From NCBI RefSeq assembly GCF_037101375.1, contig NZ_AP029019.1, forward strand, positions 806,001-870,000: 64,000 nt of DNA, given 5' to 3'. Origin of the DNA: Acidovorax sp. DW039. GTDB taxonomy: Bacteria; Pseudomonadota; Gammaproteobacteria; Burkholderiales; Burkholderiaceae_C. A program made the position numbers and the translations under genes. Under the pieces are notes generated by a model. That model saw only the letters and a program-made list of their open reading frames with translations. It had not been told where the DNA came from and made no database searches. This document shows, piece after piece, positions 18,801 through 29,753 of the stretch. Position 1 is the stretch's first letter, and each line of letters begins with the position of its first letter.

Positions 18801-19857
18801 CTGCGCTAGACGCTGGATACAGTGGTGCATTCCACACTACCTGCTGGTGTTTTGCTCCGATAGGTTGGCCTTTGTCACCGTATTTCCATTCCCACAGGGG
18901 GTGGCCTTCTCCGTCCTGGACTGCGATGCGATAAAGGTGCAGAAAGCCGGGGCGGTCTGAAGGGTCGAGGCGTAGTGCAGAAAGGTTTTTTTTGTCTTTC
19001 GGAAGGTGAAAATGCAGAGACTGCTGATCCACTCCAATGGAGCCGAGGGTGGAAAGCTTCTTGTCTTCTGAGTATGAGCCGTCGTAGCCCAGATAAAGCT
19101 GTGCAGTGAATCCGGCTTGCGCGGATGCAAGCGGAGGCTCCTCCAGTTCCGCCTTATCGGAGACTGCCTCCGGAATGGCTGCGCCTATGAACTGATAAGT
19201 TAGTGCATCCGGCGTAGCAAGAAGGTAGCGTGCCACCGCAGGAGGTAAGTTGTCGAAACGGGACTTGAATTCAGACTCTGGAAGCTCTCGCTCTACCGTT
19301 TCCAGTGTTTGCATCTTCCACTGGTGCTCATCCATGAATCGGGTAAGCGAGCGGCGAGTAAAAAAGCGTAGATGCGTTTTGTCCAGTAAGCCCTCTTCTC
19401 TGTACCGAAACTCTCCTTGAAGCAATTCGGCAATCAACCCGCAGTAGCCTGCATTTGGCACGGATATCAGCAGTTGTCCTGAAGGCTTCAGCAAACTACG
19501 ACATGCATCCAAGATGCGCTCAGGCTGGCGCAAATGCTCTAAAACATCTGCGCACACAATATAGTCATAGCGCGAAGATCCGAACACCGTATTAAGGTCA
19601 CACTGCTCCAGATCGGCCACGACGACCTTGCGATAAAAAGGCCGTGCGTGATCAGCTTCCCGCTGACTCCAGGTTAAGCCATCGCTCACACAAGAGCGAG
19701 TCTCGGATAGGTATTGGCCCAGTGCGCCACTGCCGCAACCCAGATCCAACACGCTGGCTTGAGAGTGAATGTGGCTTGCTAGGACGGACAATGAAGTCCG
19801 TTCGTCGGCTTGGATGGTCCGCAGATATACGTGCAAGTCGTCAATAGGGTGCGTCAT
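15892..19857 (-). CDS. Large fusion: methyltransferase, coiled coil, GT2 and GT4-type glycosyltransferases
   Basis: The 1321-residue protein has, in order, a SAM methyltransferase (VLDLGCGSGALG near 36-47), a segment of unknown fold at about 245-400, a coiled coil at about 405-585 with a seven-residue repeat SQLNQTQ at about 431-473, a GT2 domain from about 591 (VDVIVPVYRG; ending near 840) and a GT4-like C-terminal domain from about 868. Comparable multi-domain enzymes build or modify O-antigens and extracellular glycans. It is convergent with the plus-strand methyltransferase genes and divergent from the GT2 gene at 20007. The exact linkage made is not known. Confidence 0.85.
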   Translation of the reverse strand: MTHPIDDLHVYLRTIQADERTSLSVLASHIHSQASVLDLGCGSGALGQYLSETRSCVSDGLTWSQREADHARPFYRKVVVADLEQCDLNTVFGSSRYDYIVCADVLEHLRQPERILDACRSLLKPSGQLLISVPNAGYCGLIAELLQGEFRYREEGLLDKTHLRFFTRRSLTRFMDEHQWKMQTLETVERELPESEFKSRFDNLPPAVARYLLATPDALTYQFIGAAIPEAVSDKAELEEPPLASAQAGFTAQLYLGYDGSYSEDKKLSTLGSIGVDQQSLHFHLPKDKKNLSALRLDPSDRPGFLHLYRIAVQDGEGHPLWEWKYGDKGQPIGAKHQQVVWNAPLYPASSAAILLLTGDDPWFELPIPSNVLSKIPELEDAVVVIEVGWPMSADYLALANTVQPLQLEIEKLSQLTTSKDQEISQFQQSLNQTQSQLNQTQSQLNQTQSQLNQTQSQLEQTQSQLTQTQSQLHEKGLQLSQLQAQLQQADAQILRASTQLAHAHHTNTELANHRQELMAHRQELMQACKRQQTEFDALAAYLRSIENSTVFRATRPLVKAKMWLDQMLGRRVAPSTPLQGPQPLVPAPHSVDVIVPVYRGLADTQLCIGSALASQCKTPFRLVVINDASPEPEVTQWLREQAAQEPRILLLENEVNLGFVGTVNRGMALSESNDVLLLNSDTEVANDWLDRIRNAAYSDTKVGSVTPFSNNATICSYPQFCKDNELPAGYDTARLDKLCAQTNPGMVVDVPTGVGFCMYIRRDCLQEVGLFDTANFGKGYGEENDFCQRAQAAGWRNLHLLDTFVLHTGGVSFGASKSPREQAAMETLRRLHPRYEPQVMAFVQADPARVARLALDIARIKASGKPVVLAVVHDRSGGTVRHIHELAQHLNEQVTTLLLSPVPGHRVKLSLPQKQEAFALEFEIPAQMDDLQSILRSLGVRHIHYHHLLGHHPSIKQLPAQLGVRYDFTAHDFYSYCARISLTDNSDRYVPEPGPGQCGCCAAQSHAPDGSTMQQWRDSNRVFLEAARHVFAPSQDTARRMAAFAPAANVIAVPHTDMQTQSPAPQVHPMADTARLKVAVIGALSTIKGADVLESVALQAAHTDAPLDFHLLGYGYRSLQTQPKARLTVHGAYAEADLPELLAWLQPDIVWFPALWPETYSYTLSAALQASLPIVAPDIGAFAERLEGRAWSWVEPWDQTPAEWLTFFTRIRQAHFVPQQPPTPPQPAKAHKPSLGEPAVAAAWAYATGYLAGMAPAPLAPAQVSLAFLQAHQPTSTPAQETRSKALQALVWLRSLPLLRGVARCIPRHWQTRVKNWLRA
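18439..18564. repeat. Tandem 21-bp repeat in coding sequence
   Basis: About six units of 21 bp are seen, of the form CAGTTGGGACTGAGTCTGAT plus one base, each encoding seven residues (SQLNQTQ type). The units at 18502-18522 and 18523-18543 are identical and others differ at a few bases. The unit length is a multiple of 3, so unit gain or loss keeps the reading frame and changes only the coiled-coil length. Confidence 0.9.
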
Positions 19858-20006
19858 CCCCGAATTATCGCTGCGTGTTCAGCCCTACAGCAGAGCAAGG
19901 CTCGCTGCGCACCCGCTCCCTTCTGGGGAAGGCTGCGTCGCTGGATCTGTGAGGTAAGCGAAATTCGCAGCTAGGACGAGTAGCCAACCCTGTAACAATA
20001 AAGTTT

Positions 20007-20792
20007 ATGAATACATACTCCCGTCCAGGGGGCGATATGGTCGTCTCGATTGTCAGTCATGGTCACGGCGAGCCCGTTCTCCGATTACTTCAAGCGCTTG
20101 CAGCGCAGAGTGCCGTCACTCGTCGTGTTGTACTGACTCTTAATGTCCCCGAGGCGGAACCTACCCCCCCCGAGGGGGGGTGGCCATTTGTGTTGGAAGT
20201 CAGGCGCAATACGCGCCCTTTGGGTTTTGGCCGAAACCACAATCTTGCGTTGACGGATGCGATGGAATCATTTGTCTGTGTACTTAACCCAGACGTCGAG
20301 CTTTTGGGGGGTACAGATCCTCTGGCGCGTTTGCAAGAAACGGCCGCGTGCCCCAATGTGGGCTGCGCGTATCCCACGCAAGTTGATGCGCATGGCCGCG
20401 TGCAAGATTTCGAGAGGGTATTGCCGACGATTCCCGCTCTGCTGCGCCGTCGCCTGTTGGGCTTGCAAGATCGGCGTGCCGATTGGGTAAACGCGGCATG
20501 CTTGGTTTTTCAACGCGATGTATGGAATCGGTTGAGGGGATTTGATGAGTCTTACTTTATGTACTGCGAAGACGTTGACCTCTGTTTGCGCATGCGGCTT
20601 TGCGGACTCAGATTGGAGAAGGGGGCTGTGAGCGTCATCCACGCCGGGCGAAGAGCAAGCCGAAGAAGTTTTCGCCACTTGATGTGGCATGTGCGTAGTT
20701 TGATACGTTTGTGGTCATCACCCGTATTTTGGCGGGCTCGCCAATTGTTACAGTCAGATGTAACAACGCCGGGTAGGATCAGCGCCCCATGA
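20007..20792 (+). CDS. GT2 family glycosyltransferase, rhamnosyltransferase-like
   Basis: The 261-residue protein has MVVSIVSHGHGEPV at the N-terminus, NPDVELLG near residue 93 in place of the DxD metal site, and FDESYFMYCEDVDLCLRM, features of WbbL-type rhamnosyltransferases. It contains a run of eight C and seven G at 20164-20180. It overlaps the next gene by 4 bases (ATGA), so the two are coupled. In a pathway it should extend the lipid-linked glycan started by the next enzyme. Confidence 0.82.
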   Translation: MNTYSRPGGDMVVSIVSHGHGEPVLRLLQALAAQSAVTRRVVLTLNVPEAEPTPPEGGWPFVLEVRRNTRPLGFGRNHNLALTDAMESFVCVLNPDVELLGGTDPLARLQETAACPNVGCAYPTQVDAHGRVQDFERVLPTIPALLRRRLLGLQDRRADWVNAACLVFQRDVWNRLRGFDESYFMYCEDVDLCLRMRLCGLRLEKGAVSVIHAGRRASRRSFRHLMWHVRSLIRLWSSPVFWRARQLLQSDVTTPGRISAP

Positions 20793-21892
20793 TTTGGTTA
20801 TCGTTTGTTGGATTTCTTGTCTCCGCAGTGGTTGCTGCGGGTGTTGTTCGCTGGGCGCGCGAGCACGCTGAGTTGTATGGCGAGGAGATGCCACAACGAT
20901 TTCATTTGGGACACGTACCTCGCCTGGGTGGTTTGGCTGTTTTGGCTGGAGTGGGCGCCAGTTGGGTGTTGGGTGTGATTCAAACTAGTTGGGGCGATCC
21001 TGGGTCGCTGAGACTGGTGCCTGCCTTGGCGCTTGGGTGGCTTGCCGTACTCTTGCCCGCCGCCCTCGGCGGTATTGCCGAAGACATGACTCAGCGCCTG
21101 CGGGTGAGCTATCGCCTGTTTCTCACTGCCTTGTCGGGCTCCGTCGCTGTGTGGGGATTGGGTCTGACCTTGCCTCGGTTGGGCCTGCCTTGGCTTGATG
21201 TTCTTTTGGTCTGGGCCCCGTGGTTGAGCGTGTGTATCGTGATGCTGGCGGTGGCTGGCCTGCCGCATGCCTTCAACATCATCGATGGGTACAACGGGCT
21301 GGCAGGCATGGTTGCACTAATTGTGTGCCTTGCACTGGCCCATGTGTCTTTGCAGGTGGGTGACCGCGCACTGGCGGCGCTGCTGGTATGTACAGCGGCT
21401 GCCACCGCCGGATTTCTGGTGTGGAATTACCCTCGCGGGATGGTGTTTGCCGGAGATGGTGGGGCCTACATCTGGGGCGTGGTGATTGCCCTGGCCAGTA
21501 TTTCACTGGTGCAGCGCAACGCCGATGTGTCCCCATGGTTCCCGATGTTGCTGTTGATCTACCCTGTGTGGGAGACCATTTTTTCCATCTATCGCAAAGC
21601 AGTGCGAGGCATTTCGCCTGGGGTAGCAGACGCTTTGCACTTTCATCAGCTGATCTATCGGCGCATAGTGCGCGGTGTGTTCCACGATGACGAGTCGCGC
21701 CGGGTGCTCATGCGCAACAATCGGACCTCTCCTTACCTGTGGGGGTTCACATTGCTCACCGTGGTGCCTGCAGTGCTGTTCTGGAACAACACGCTGCTGC
21801 TGATGGGCTTTTGCGGGTTGTTTGTGGTGAGCTACGTTTCGGCGTACTTGGCAATTGTCCGCTTCAAGGTGCCCGCCTGGCTGCGGCACTGA
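20789..21892 (+). CDS. Undecaprenyl-phosphate sugar-1-phosphate transferase, WecA/WbpL type
   Basis: The 367-residue multi-pass membrane protein has GIAEDM near 93, NIIDGYNGLAG near 163-173, GDGGAYIWG and HFHQLIY, motifs of the MraY/WecA family with Asp residues for metal and catalysis. It transfers a sugar phosphate from a UDP-sugar to undecaprenyl phosphate and so starts glycan assembly. It overlaps the GT2 gene by 4 bases. The sugar (GlcNAc or a modified sugar) cannot be told from sequence. Confidence 0.85.
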   Translation: MIWLSFVGFLVSAVVAAGVVRWAREHAELYGEEMPQRFHLGHVPRLGGLAVLAGVGASWVLGVIQTSWGDPGSLRLVPALALGWLAVLLPAALGGIAEDMTQRLRVSYRLFLTALSGSVAVWGLGLTLPRLGLPWLDVLLVWAPWLSVCIVMLAVAGLPHAFNIIDGYNGLAGMVALIVCLALAHVSLQVGDRALAALLVCTAAATAGFLVWNYPRGMVFAGDGGAYIWGVVIALASISLVQRNADVSPWFPMLLLIYPVWETIFSIYRKAVRGISPGVADALHFHQLIYRRIVRGVFHDDESRRVLMRNNRTSPYLWGFTLLTVVPAVLFWNNTLLLMGFCGLFVVSYVSAYLAIVRFKVPAWLRH

Positions 21893-21904
21893 AGTGGCCT
21901 TGCA

Positions 21905-23734
21905 TCACTTTGCCAAGCTTGCCCATGCTTGCGTTAGCTGTCTGACCAAATCCTGTGGGCGACGCACCAGTGCGTAGCCTTGGATTCCAAACAGCATGGG
22001 CAGGTACTGGTGAGCCTCCCGGTCAATGGTCACGCAGAAGGGGGAGATGCCGGCGTTGCGCGCTTCCTGTATTGCATGGCGGGTATCTTCCAGGCCGTAT
22101 CTGCCCTCATAGACATCCAGGTCGTTCGGTTTTCCATCGGTCAATACGAGCAACAGCCGTTGGCGCTCAGGTCTGACTGAAAGCCTTTCTGTCGCGTTGC
22201 GGATGGCCGCCCCCATGCGGGTGTAGAAGCCTGGTTTGAGTGCGCCGATGCGCGTTTGCACTGTGGGGCTCCAGGCTTCATGGAACCCCTTGATGTGCTG
22301 GATACGCACGTTGTGCCTGCGCACCGAACTGAACCCCAGAATTTCAAACGCATCGCCTGTGCCGGAAAGTGCAGAGCCAAAAACGTACAGGCTGTCGCGG
22401 ATGACATCGATCACGCGTGCGCTGGAATTGGCGTGCGCATCGGTGGAAAGAGACAAGTCAGCCAGCACCAGCGTGGCCAGGCTGCGTTCCGAACGTTGCC
22501 GCTGCATGTACACAGGCGGTGAATCGCTATGGATGAGGGAAGCATCCACCTCACTCTGAAAACGCACCCAGGCGTCCAGATCCATCTGATCACCCGCGGT
22601 CTGGGCCCGTTGCCAGCGTGGCGCTGCACGCAGTATTTCCAGCCGCCGTCGCACTTTGCGCGCTGTGGCCTGTAGTGCTGCCGCTGGTGCATACGGTGCC
22701 CCTGGTCGTGCGACCACGCACTGCACTGCACAGTGATCAGGCAATAGTCTGCGTTGTTTCCAGTTCCATTCCGGGGTGCGCGTACCGGGTCCTAGTGGCA
22801 GGTCATCAGCGCAGGCGCTGGGCAGGTCCAGGTCGAATTTCACCCGTGCCGCGGAGGTCTGTTCGCCCTGAGACAGCGACAGCACGTCCATGTCATTGGC
22901 GGCGGTTGCCGCGTCGGCATCTGGCTCCTCGTCTGTGCTGCGGTCAAGCTTCACCAGCTCACTCCAGCTGCGCAGAGAATCTGTCTTGGCTGAAAGCAGC
23001 AGGGTGTTGCGCGAAGACGGTGGCTGCACACTGCGCGTTCTCCGCCGTGTGCTTTCGCTTCTGGCGGGTTGCTGTGGGATGTCGGACGCATGCGTACTGC
23101 CGGGTTTTCGAGGTCCGGTAGTGCTTCCAAGTGTTTCGCAAAAATTCAACCAAAGCCAAACGGGTGCCACATTCCGGGGCGTGACCTGCGTGCATGCATG
23201 GTCCTCGTCTCTCAACGCAGCCTGAACAGCAGCTTCAGCGAGCGCATCCGCAGGTCGCAGGCTGTGGAGTGCAGGACGCTGCTGAAGGTGCGTGGTCACC
23301 AAACGTTGGTGACGCGCGCGCAACCCCGCAAAACGTTGCAATGCTCGCGACGTGGCGGCCCGGTTGTCTGCAATCCAGTCTCCCGTAGGCTCAAACACAA
23401 CCGCAATGGCCGCCAGCCACAGGTAAAGGTCACGGTTGAGCTGGGCGGCAGGAAATACGGAGATGGAAGAGGGGAGTGCGAGGGTTTGAGTATCCAGCTC
23501 TGGCATGGCGCTGCGAATGCCACTGCCTGCCAGTTTCTGTAGCCAGTTTCTGGGCCCTCCGTGCCGGGTGGATGAGGCTGAAGTGATTCGCATGGATGCA
23601 TCCCCGCCGCCCGCCCGGTACAGCAACGCTATGCTGCGTTGCATTTCTTCCAGCGTCACGGTTTCTTCGCTGCCGGGTGCCTCTGCGAGGCGAGTGATGG
23701 CCCGATGCCACCATTGTCCGATCCACTCTTCCAT
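21905..23734 (-). CDS. norD: Nitric oxide reductase accessory protein NorD, VWA domain
   Basis: The 609-residue protein has a C-terminal von Willebrand A domain at about 425-600 with the MIDAS motif DLSLS. The N-terminal half is helical. In the family it works with the NorQ ATPase to mature the NorBC complex, in the cytoplasm. It starts on the last base of the preceding 4Fe-4S gene and is the last gene of the minus-strand nor unit. Confidence 0.9.
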   Translation of the reverse strand: MEEWIGQWWHRAITRLAEAPGSEETVTLEEMQRSIALLYRAGGGDASMRITSASSTRHGGPRNWLQKLAGSGIRSAMPELDTQTLALPSSISVFPAAQLNRDLYLWLAAIAVVFEPTGDWIADNRAATSRALQRFAGLRARHQRLVTTHLQQRPALHSLRPADALAEAAVQAALRDEDHACTQVTPRNVAPVWLWLNFCETLGSTTGPRKPGSTHASDIPQQPARSESTRRRTRSVQPPSSRNTLLLSAKTDSLRSWSELVKLDRSTDEEPDADAATAANDMDVLSLSQGEQTSAARVKFDLDLPSACADDLPLGPGTRTPEWNWKQRRLLPDHCAVQCVVARPGAPYAPAAALQATARKVRRRLEILRAAPRWQRAQTAGDQMDLDAWVRFQSEVDASLIHSDSPPVYMQRQRSERSLATLVLADLSLSTDAHANSSARVIDVIRDSLYVFGSALSGTGDAFEILGFSSVRRHNVRIQHIKGFHEAWSPTVQTRIGALKPGFYTRMGAAIRNATERLSVRPERQRLLLVLTDGKPNDLDVYEGRYGLEDTRHAIQEARNAGISPFCVTIDREAHQYLPMLFGIQGYALVRRPQDLVRQLTQAWASLAK

Positions 23735-24742
23735 TACGGTGCTCCGTCACGCCTTTGGCGCAGGGTTTCGCGTATCGCCTCCACGCCCACACGCCATTCC
23801 AGCGAAGGGGCTCGTGCCTGTATGGCTTGTGATTCAGCGCAGGCTGTCAGGCATTGACCGCACTGCACACAGGCAAACATCATGCGTTTGATGTTGCGTG
23901 GGTGCAGACGCATGGGGCAGTGGTGATCACAGGCGCTGCCACGCGGGGCATCGCAGGTGCGGCACTCTCGTGCACGCTCTCTTTCAAAGGCCACCACCAT
24001 GCCGCGCGGGTTGGCCATCCAGGCGAGGCTTTGAAATAAACCCACTGCGCATCCAAAGCGGCAAAAGAGATGTCTGGCCACGGCAAATTCCAGCGTGAAA
24101 AGAATCGTGCCAATGCCGATGAATCGGGCCTGATTCGGCGTCAGCGTCCACTGCATTAAATTTCGCCAGATTTCAGTGGGCGGCAGCAGATAAGTGAGCA
24201 ATGTCGTGGCCCAGACAAAGCCGCACAGCAGGCAGCTGGCCAGGAACACAGGCCACCAGCGTCCCTGGGCGTGATGCCCCGGTTTGGGTGTGCGCGCCTT
24301 GTCCCACAGGCTGAGCTTGCCCGTCGCCCGGTGCAGCAAGGCGTTCAGTGTTTCCACCATCGAAAAGTGCGGGCACAGCCAGCCGCAATATACGCGGCCC
24401 CAGTGGTATGCCACCGCCAGAAAGGCCATCACAACCCCCAGCGCAGGCAGAATGCCACGCCAGAAGATTCCCCACCCAGCGGCCAAAGCGGAGATTTCTC
24501 CACGCTGAAAGGCATCAATACCCAGCGACCATCGCATTCCCAGAAACCACAGCTGGGTCTCATTCAGGTCAAAGCGCAGCAGATTGAAGGCGGGTGCCAG
24601 CACGAACAGACCCATGAACACGGCTTGGGAGGTTCTTCGCAGCGGCTGCAGTCTTTGCTGCAGATCGTGTCTTGGACTCCTCAAAGCCCCAGGCATCGGT
24701 CGCATGAAGCTGTCATCCCTGTGATGTGCCGCACCAGCAGGG

Positions 24743-24753
<11 letters not shown>
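23734..24753 (-). CDS. 4Fe-4S polyferredoxin membrane protein in the nor cluster
   Basis: The 339-residue protein has several membrane helices and Cys motifs: CGWLCP at 123-128, CRFGC near 229, CRTC with C and CP near 265-281, and CVQCGQCLTAC near 297-308. This resembles NapH/CcoG-type proteins that carry iron-sulfur clusters in or at the membrane. It overlaps norQ by 11 bases and norD by 1 base, so it is in the same operon. A role in electron supply or cofactor assembly for the reductase is plausible but not shown. Confidence 0.8.
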
Positions 24754-27500
<2,747 letters not shown>

Positions 27501-27562
27501 GGTGGGTCCTCTGGATGAAGTCTGGATGGGAGGTACGGTATCGGTACCCCGCCAGGCGAGGG

Positions 27563-27576
27563 TTGATCTTTCTCAA
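27563..27576. promoter_or_regulatory. FNR/DNR-type box upstream of norC
   Basis: TTGATCTTTCTCAA matches the FNR pattern TTGAT-N4-ATCAA with one mismatch. Its centre is about 69 bases upstream of the norC start. A TACCGT at 27540-27535 on the minus strand would put the box near -41.5 of a start site at about 27528, the usual class II position. That placement is inference. Confidence 0.65.
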
Positions 27577-27599
27577 AAGATTCATTTCAAGTGAATCTT
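27577..27599. promoter_or_regulatory. NsrR-like operator between norC and norE
   Basis: The 23-bp palindrome has arms AAGATTCA and TGAATCTT around TTTCAAG, close to the NsrR pattern AAGATGNNTTTNNAANNCATCTT in half-site spacing. It directly abuts the FNR-like box. It overlaps the -35 region of a possible norE promoter with TATGAT at 27604-27609. Confidence 0.7.
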
Positions 27600-27706
27600 T
27601 GTGTATGATACCCACAGCCTGCGTTGCTGCCCACCCTCAGCTCAGGTCGTCATCAGGGTCTTTGGGCTTCGTAGGGGGCCACATCTGTGCAGAGAGTAAA
27701 TTGCCC

Positions 27707-28306
27707 ATGTCACCTTCCGCATCAGCCAGCTTTCCGTCGCCCCGGCCGCCAGCGACGCGCTTGCGGGGCGATTTGGGCGTTTGGCTCATCATCCTGGCAG
27801 AACTGCTGACGTTTGGGATCCTGTTTGTTGCCTTCGCATTTGCCCGAGTGCGCGAAGTCGCGCTGTTCAACGCGGGGCAGGCAACGTTGGACCTTCACTC
27901 TGGTGCGCTCAATACGGTGCTGCTCATCACGGGAAGCTGGTGTGTGGCGCGTGCCGTGCATGGGGTACGCGTGGGCAGGCGCCGCACCGGCGCTCGATGG
28001 TTGTTGGTGGCACTGCTGTGCGGCTGCGGCTTTGTCGTGGTCAAGCTGGCGGAATACGCAGGCAAGTTGAGCGAGGGGATCGATCTGACCTCCAACACTT
28101 TCTACACGCTGTATCTGATGCTCACGGCGTTTCACTTCCTGCACGTGGTGGTGGCCATGCTGGCGCTGGCTTACCTGTGGCTGCGCCTCAGGGCGGGAGC
28201 TTATGGACCGCACGACATGCACGCCATGGAAACGGGTGCAGCCTTTTGGCACATGGTGGATCTGCTGTGGATCGTGCTGTTTCCGCTGGTCTATGTAGTC
28301 CATTGA
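27707..28306 (+). CDS. norE: NorE, heme-copper oxidase subunit III family
   Basis: From ATG 27707 the protein has 199 residues with membrane helices and LGVWLIILAELLTFG, ETGAAFWHMVDLLWIVLFPLVY, typical of cytochrome oxidase subunit III relatives in nor clusters. The longer frame upstream from 27515 crosses the regulatory sites and is not protein-like. norE is divergent from norC. Its role in NO reduction is accessory and not fully defined in the family. Confidence 0.87.
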   Translation: MSPSASASFPSPRPPATRLRGDLGVWLIILAELLTFGILFVAFAFARVREVALFNAGQATLDLHSGALNTVLLITGSWCVARAVHGVRVGRRRTGARWLLVALLCGCGFVVVKLAEYAGKLSEGIDLTSNTFYTLYLMLTAFHFLHVVVAMLALAYLWLRLRAGAYGPHDMHAMETGAAFWHMVDLLWIVLFPLVYVVH

Positions 28307-28329
28307 GCGATGGGCACAGCGGAGTCTTT

Positions 28330-28599
28330 ATGTCTGAAAACCGCCAACTCGATCTTGCCTGGGTCATGCTCCTGTTGGCTACGGGTGCCACCAGCCTCAT
28401 CGGTGAGACCGGTGGGCTCCTTCCGTCCGGCTTGGGGATGGCGGTGCTCATGCTGCTCACGTTGGTGAAAGGCTCGCTGGTTATCCAGGTGTTTCTGGAA
28501 ATGCGCCGTGCTCCCTTGCTGTGGCGGTGGCTGCTTTTAGGCTGGTTGGGTGTGGTGTTGGCGTTGATTGGGCTGGCTTACTGGCTGGCAAGTCGCTAA
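28330..28599 (+). CDS. norF: NorF-like small membrane protein
   Basis: The gene encodes 89 residues with about three membrane helices (AWVMLLLATGATSLIGE, VLMLLTLVKGSLVIQVFLEM, WLLLGWLGVVLALIGLAYWLA) and the LTLVKGSLVIQ motif of the COX4/NorF group. It starts at ATG 28330, 23 bases after norE, inside a longer but non-conserved frame that starts at 27781. It is probably co-transcribed with norE. Confidence 0.8.
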   Translation: MSENRQLDLAWVMLLLATGATSLIGETGGLLPSGLGMAVLMLLTLVKGSLVIQVFLEMRRAPLLWRWLLLGWLGVVLALIGLAYWLASR

Positions 28600-28609
28600 G
28601 AGTGAAGGA

Positions 28610-28636
28610 CTCCGCCCACGTATGGGGGCGGCTTTG
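28610..28636 (+). terminator. Possible weak terminator after norF
   Basis: CCGCCC and GGGCGG form a short stem around ACGTATGG, followed by CTTTG rather than a long T run. It lies 12 bases after the norF stop and before argB. Weak evidence. Confidence 0.35.
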
Positions 28637-28704
28637 AGCGGAAAACCGGCGCGAATGCGGCACAATTTGCGCCTCATTGTTTTTTCACCGGATGGCACGC
28701 CTCC

Positions 28705-29595
28705 ATGACCGACCTTCTTTCGATTGCACCCCGCGACAAGGCTGAAATTCTGGCCCAGGCGCTGCCCTATATCCGCAAGTTCCATGGCAAGACCATGGTG
28801 ATCAAGTACGGCGGCAACGCCATGACCGACCCGGCCCTGCAGGCTGACTTTGCAGAGGACGTGGTTCTGCTCAAGCTGGTGGGCATGAATCCGGTGGTGG
28901 TGCACGGCGGTGGCCCCCAGATCGAAACCGCGCTGAACCGTCTGGGCAAGAAGGGCCAGTTCATCCAGGGCATGCGCGTGACCGATGCCGAAACCATGGA
29001 AGTGGTCGAATGGGTGCTGGCCGGTGAAGTGCAGCAGGACATCGTGGGCCTGATCAATCAGGCAGGCGGCAAGGCTGTGGGCCTGACTGGGCGCGACGGC
29101 GGCATGATCCGGGCCCGCAAGCTCAAGATGATTGACAACAAGGACCCCAGTATTGAGCACGATGTGGGGCAGGTGGGCGACATCGTTTCCATCGACCCCA
29201 GCGTGGTGAAGGCGCTGCAGGACGATGCGTTCATCCCCGTCATCAGCCCCATTGGCTTTGGCGAGAACAACGAAAGCTACAACATCAACGCCGACGTGGT
29301 GGCCAGCAAGCTGGCAGAGGTGCTCAAGGCGGAAAAGCTGGTGTTGCTGACCAACACCCCCGGCGTGCTGGACAAGGCTGGCAACCTGCTGACCGACCTG
29401 ACCGCGCGCCGCATCGACGAACTGTTTGCCGACGGCACTATCTCTGGCGGCATGCTGCCCAAGATTGCAGGCGCGTTGGATGCGGCCAAGGCAGGTGTCA
29501 ACGCTGTGCACATCATTGACGGCCGTGTGCCGCATGCCATGCTGCTGGAAATCCTGACCGATCAGGCCTACGGCACCATGATCCGCAGCCATTGA
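28705..29595 (+). CDS. argB: N-acetylglutamate kinase ArgB
   Basis: The 296-residue protein has [15 protein letters not shown] and [16 protein letters not shown], motifs of the amino acid kinase family, and matches ArgB over its full length. It phosphorylates N-acetylglutamate in arginine synthesis, in the cytoplasm. It follows the nor block on the same strand, with a 105-base gap. Confidence 0.96.
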   Translation: MTDLLSIAPRDKAEILAQALPYIRKFHGKTMVIKYGGNAMTDPALQADFAEDVVLLKLVGMNPVVVHGGGPQIETALNRLGKKGQFIQGMRVTDAETMEVVEWVLAGEVQQDIVGLINQAGGKAVGLTGRDGGMIRARKLKMIDNKDPSIEHDVGQVGDIVSIDPSVVKALQDDAFIPVISPIGFGENNESYNINADVVASKLAEVLKAEKLVLLTNTPGVLDKAGNLLTDLTARRIDELFADGTISGGMLPKIAGALDAAKAGVNAVHIIDGRVPHAMLLEILTDQAYGTMIRSH

Positions 29596-29690
29596 GATGC
29601 ACCCCCTGAGCCGCTTCGCGTCTTCCCCCTCTCTCGCTGCGCGGGAGGTGCGCGCCACTGGGGGCCTGGCAAAGCCAGTTCCATGGTGGC
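29596..29690. repeat. GC-rich dispersed repeat after argB
   Basis: The stretch CCCCCTGAGCCGCTTCGCG with CTCTCTCGCTGCGCGGGAGG and CACTGGGGGCC has the look of a short intergenic repeat I associate with Comamonadaceae. No gene is supported in it. Confidence 0.5.
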
Positions 29691-29753
29691 AATGGCCTGC
29701 GCCACGCCAGTTGCATCGGCTGTGGGCCGTATGTGGCGCAGAGGGGGAGTGAT

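Noticed and set aside
20160..20185. C8/G7 tract as a terminator
   Set aside because: It lies inside a conserved glycosyltransferase frame and has no T tract.
27515..27706. Upstream extension of norE to ATG 27515
   Set aside because: The extension crosses the FNR/NsrR sites and a possible -10, and its residues resemble no NorE protein.
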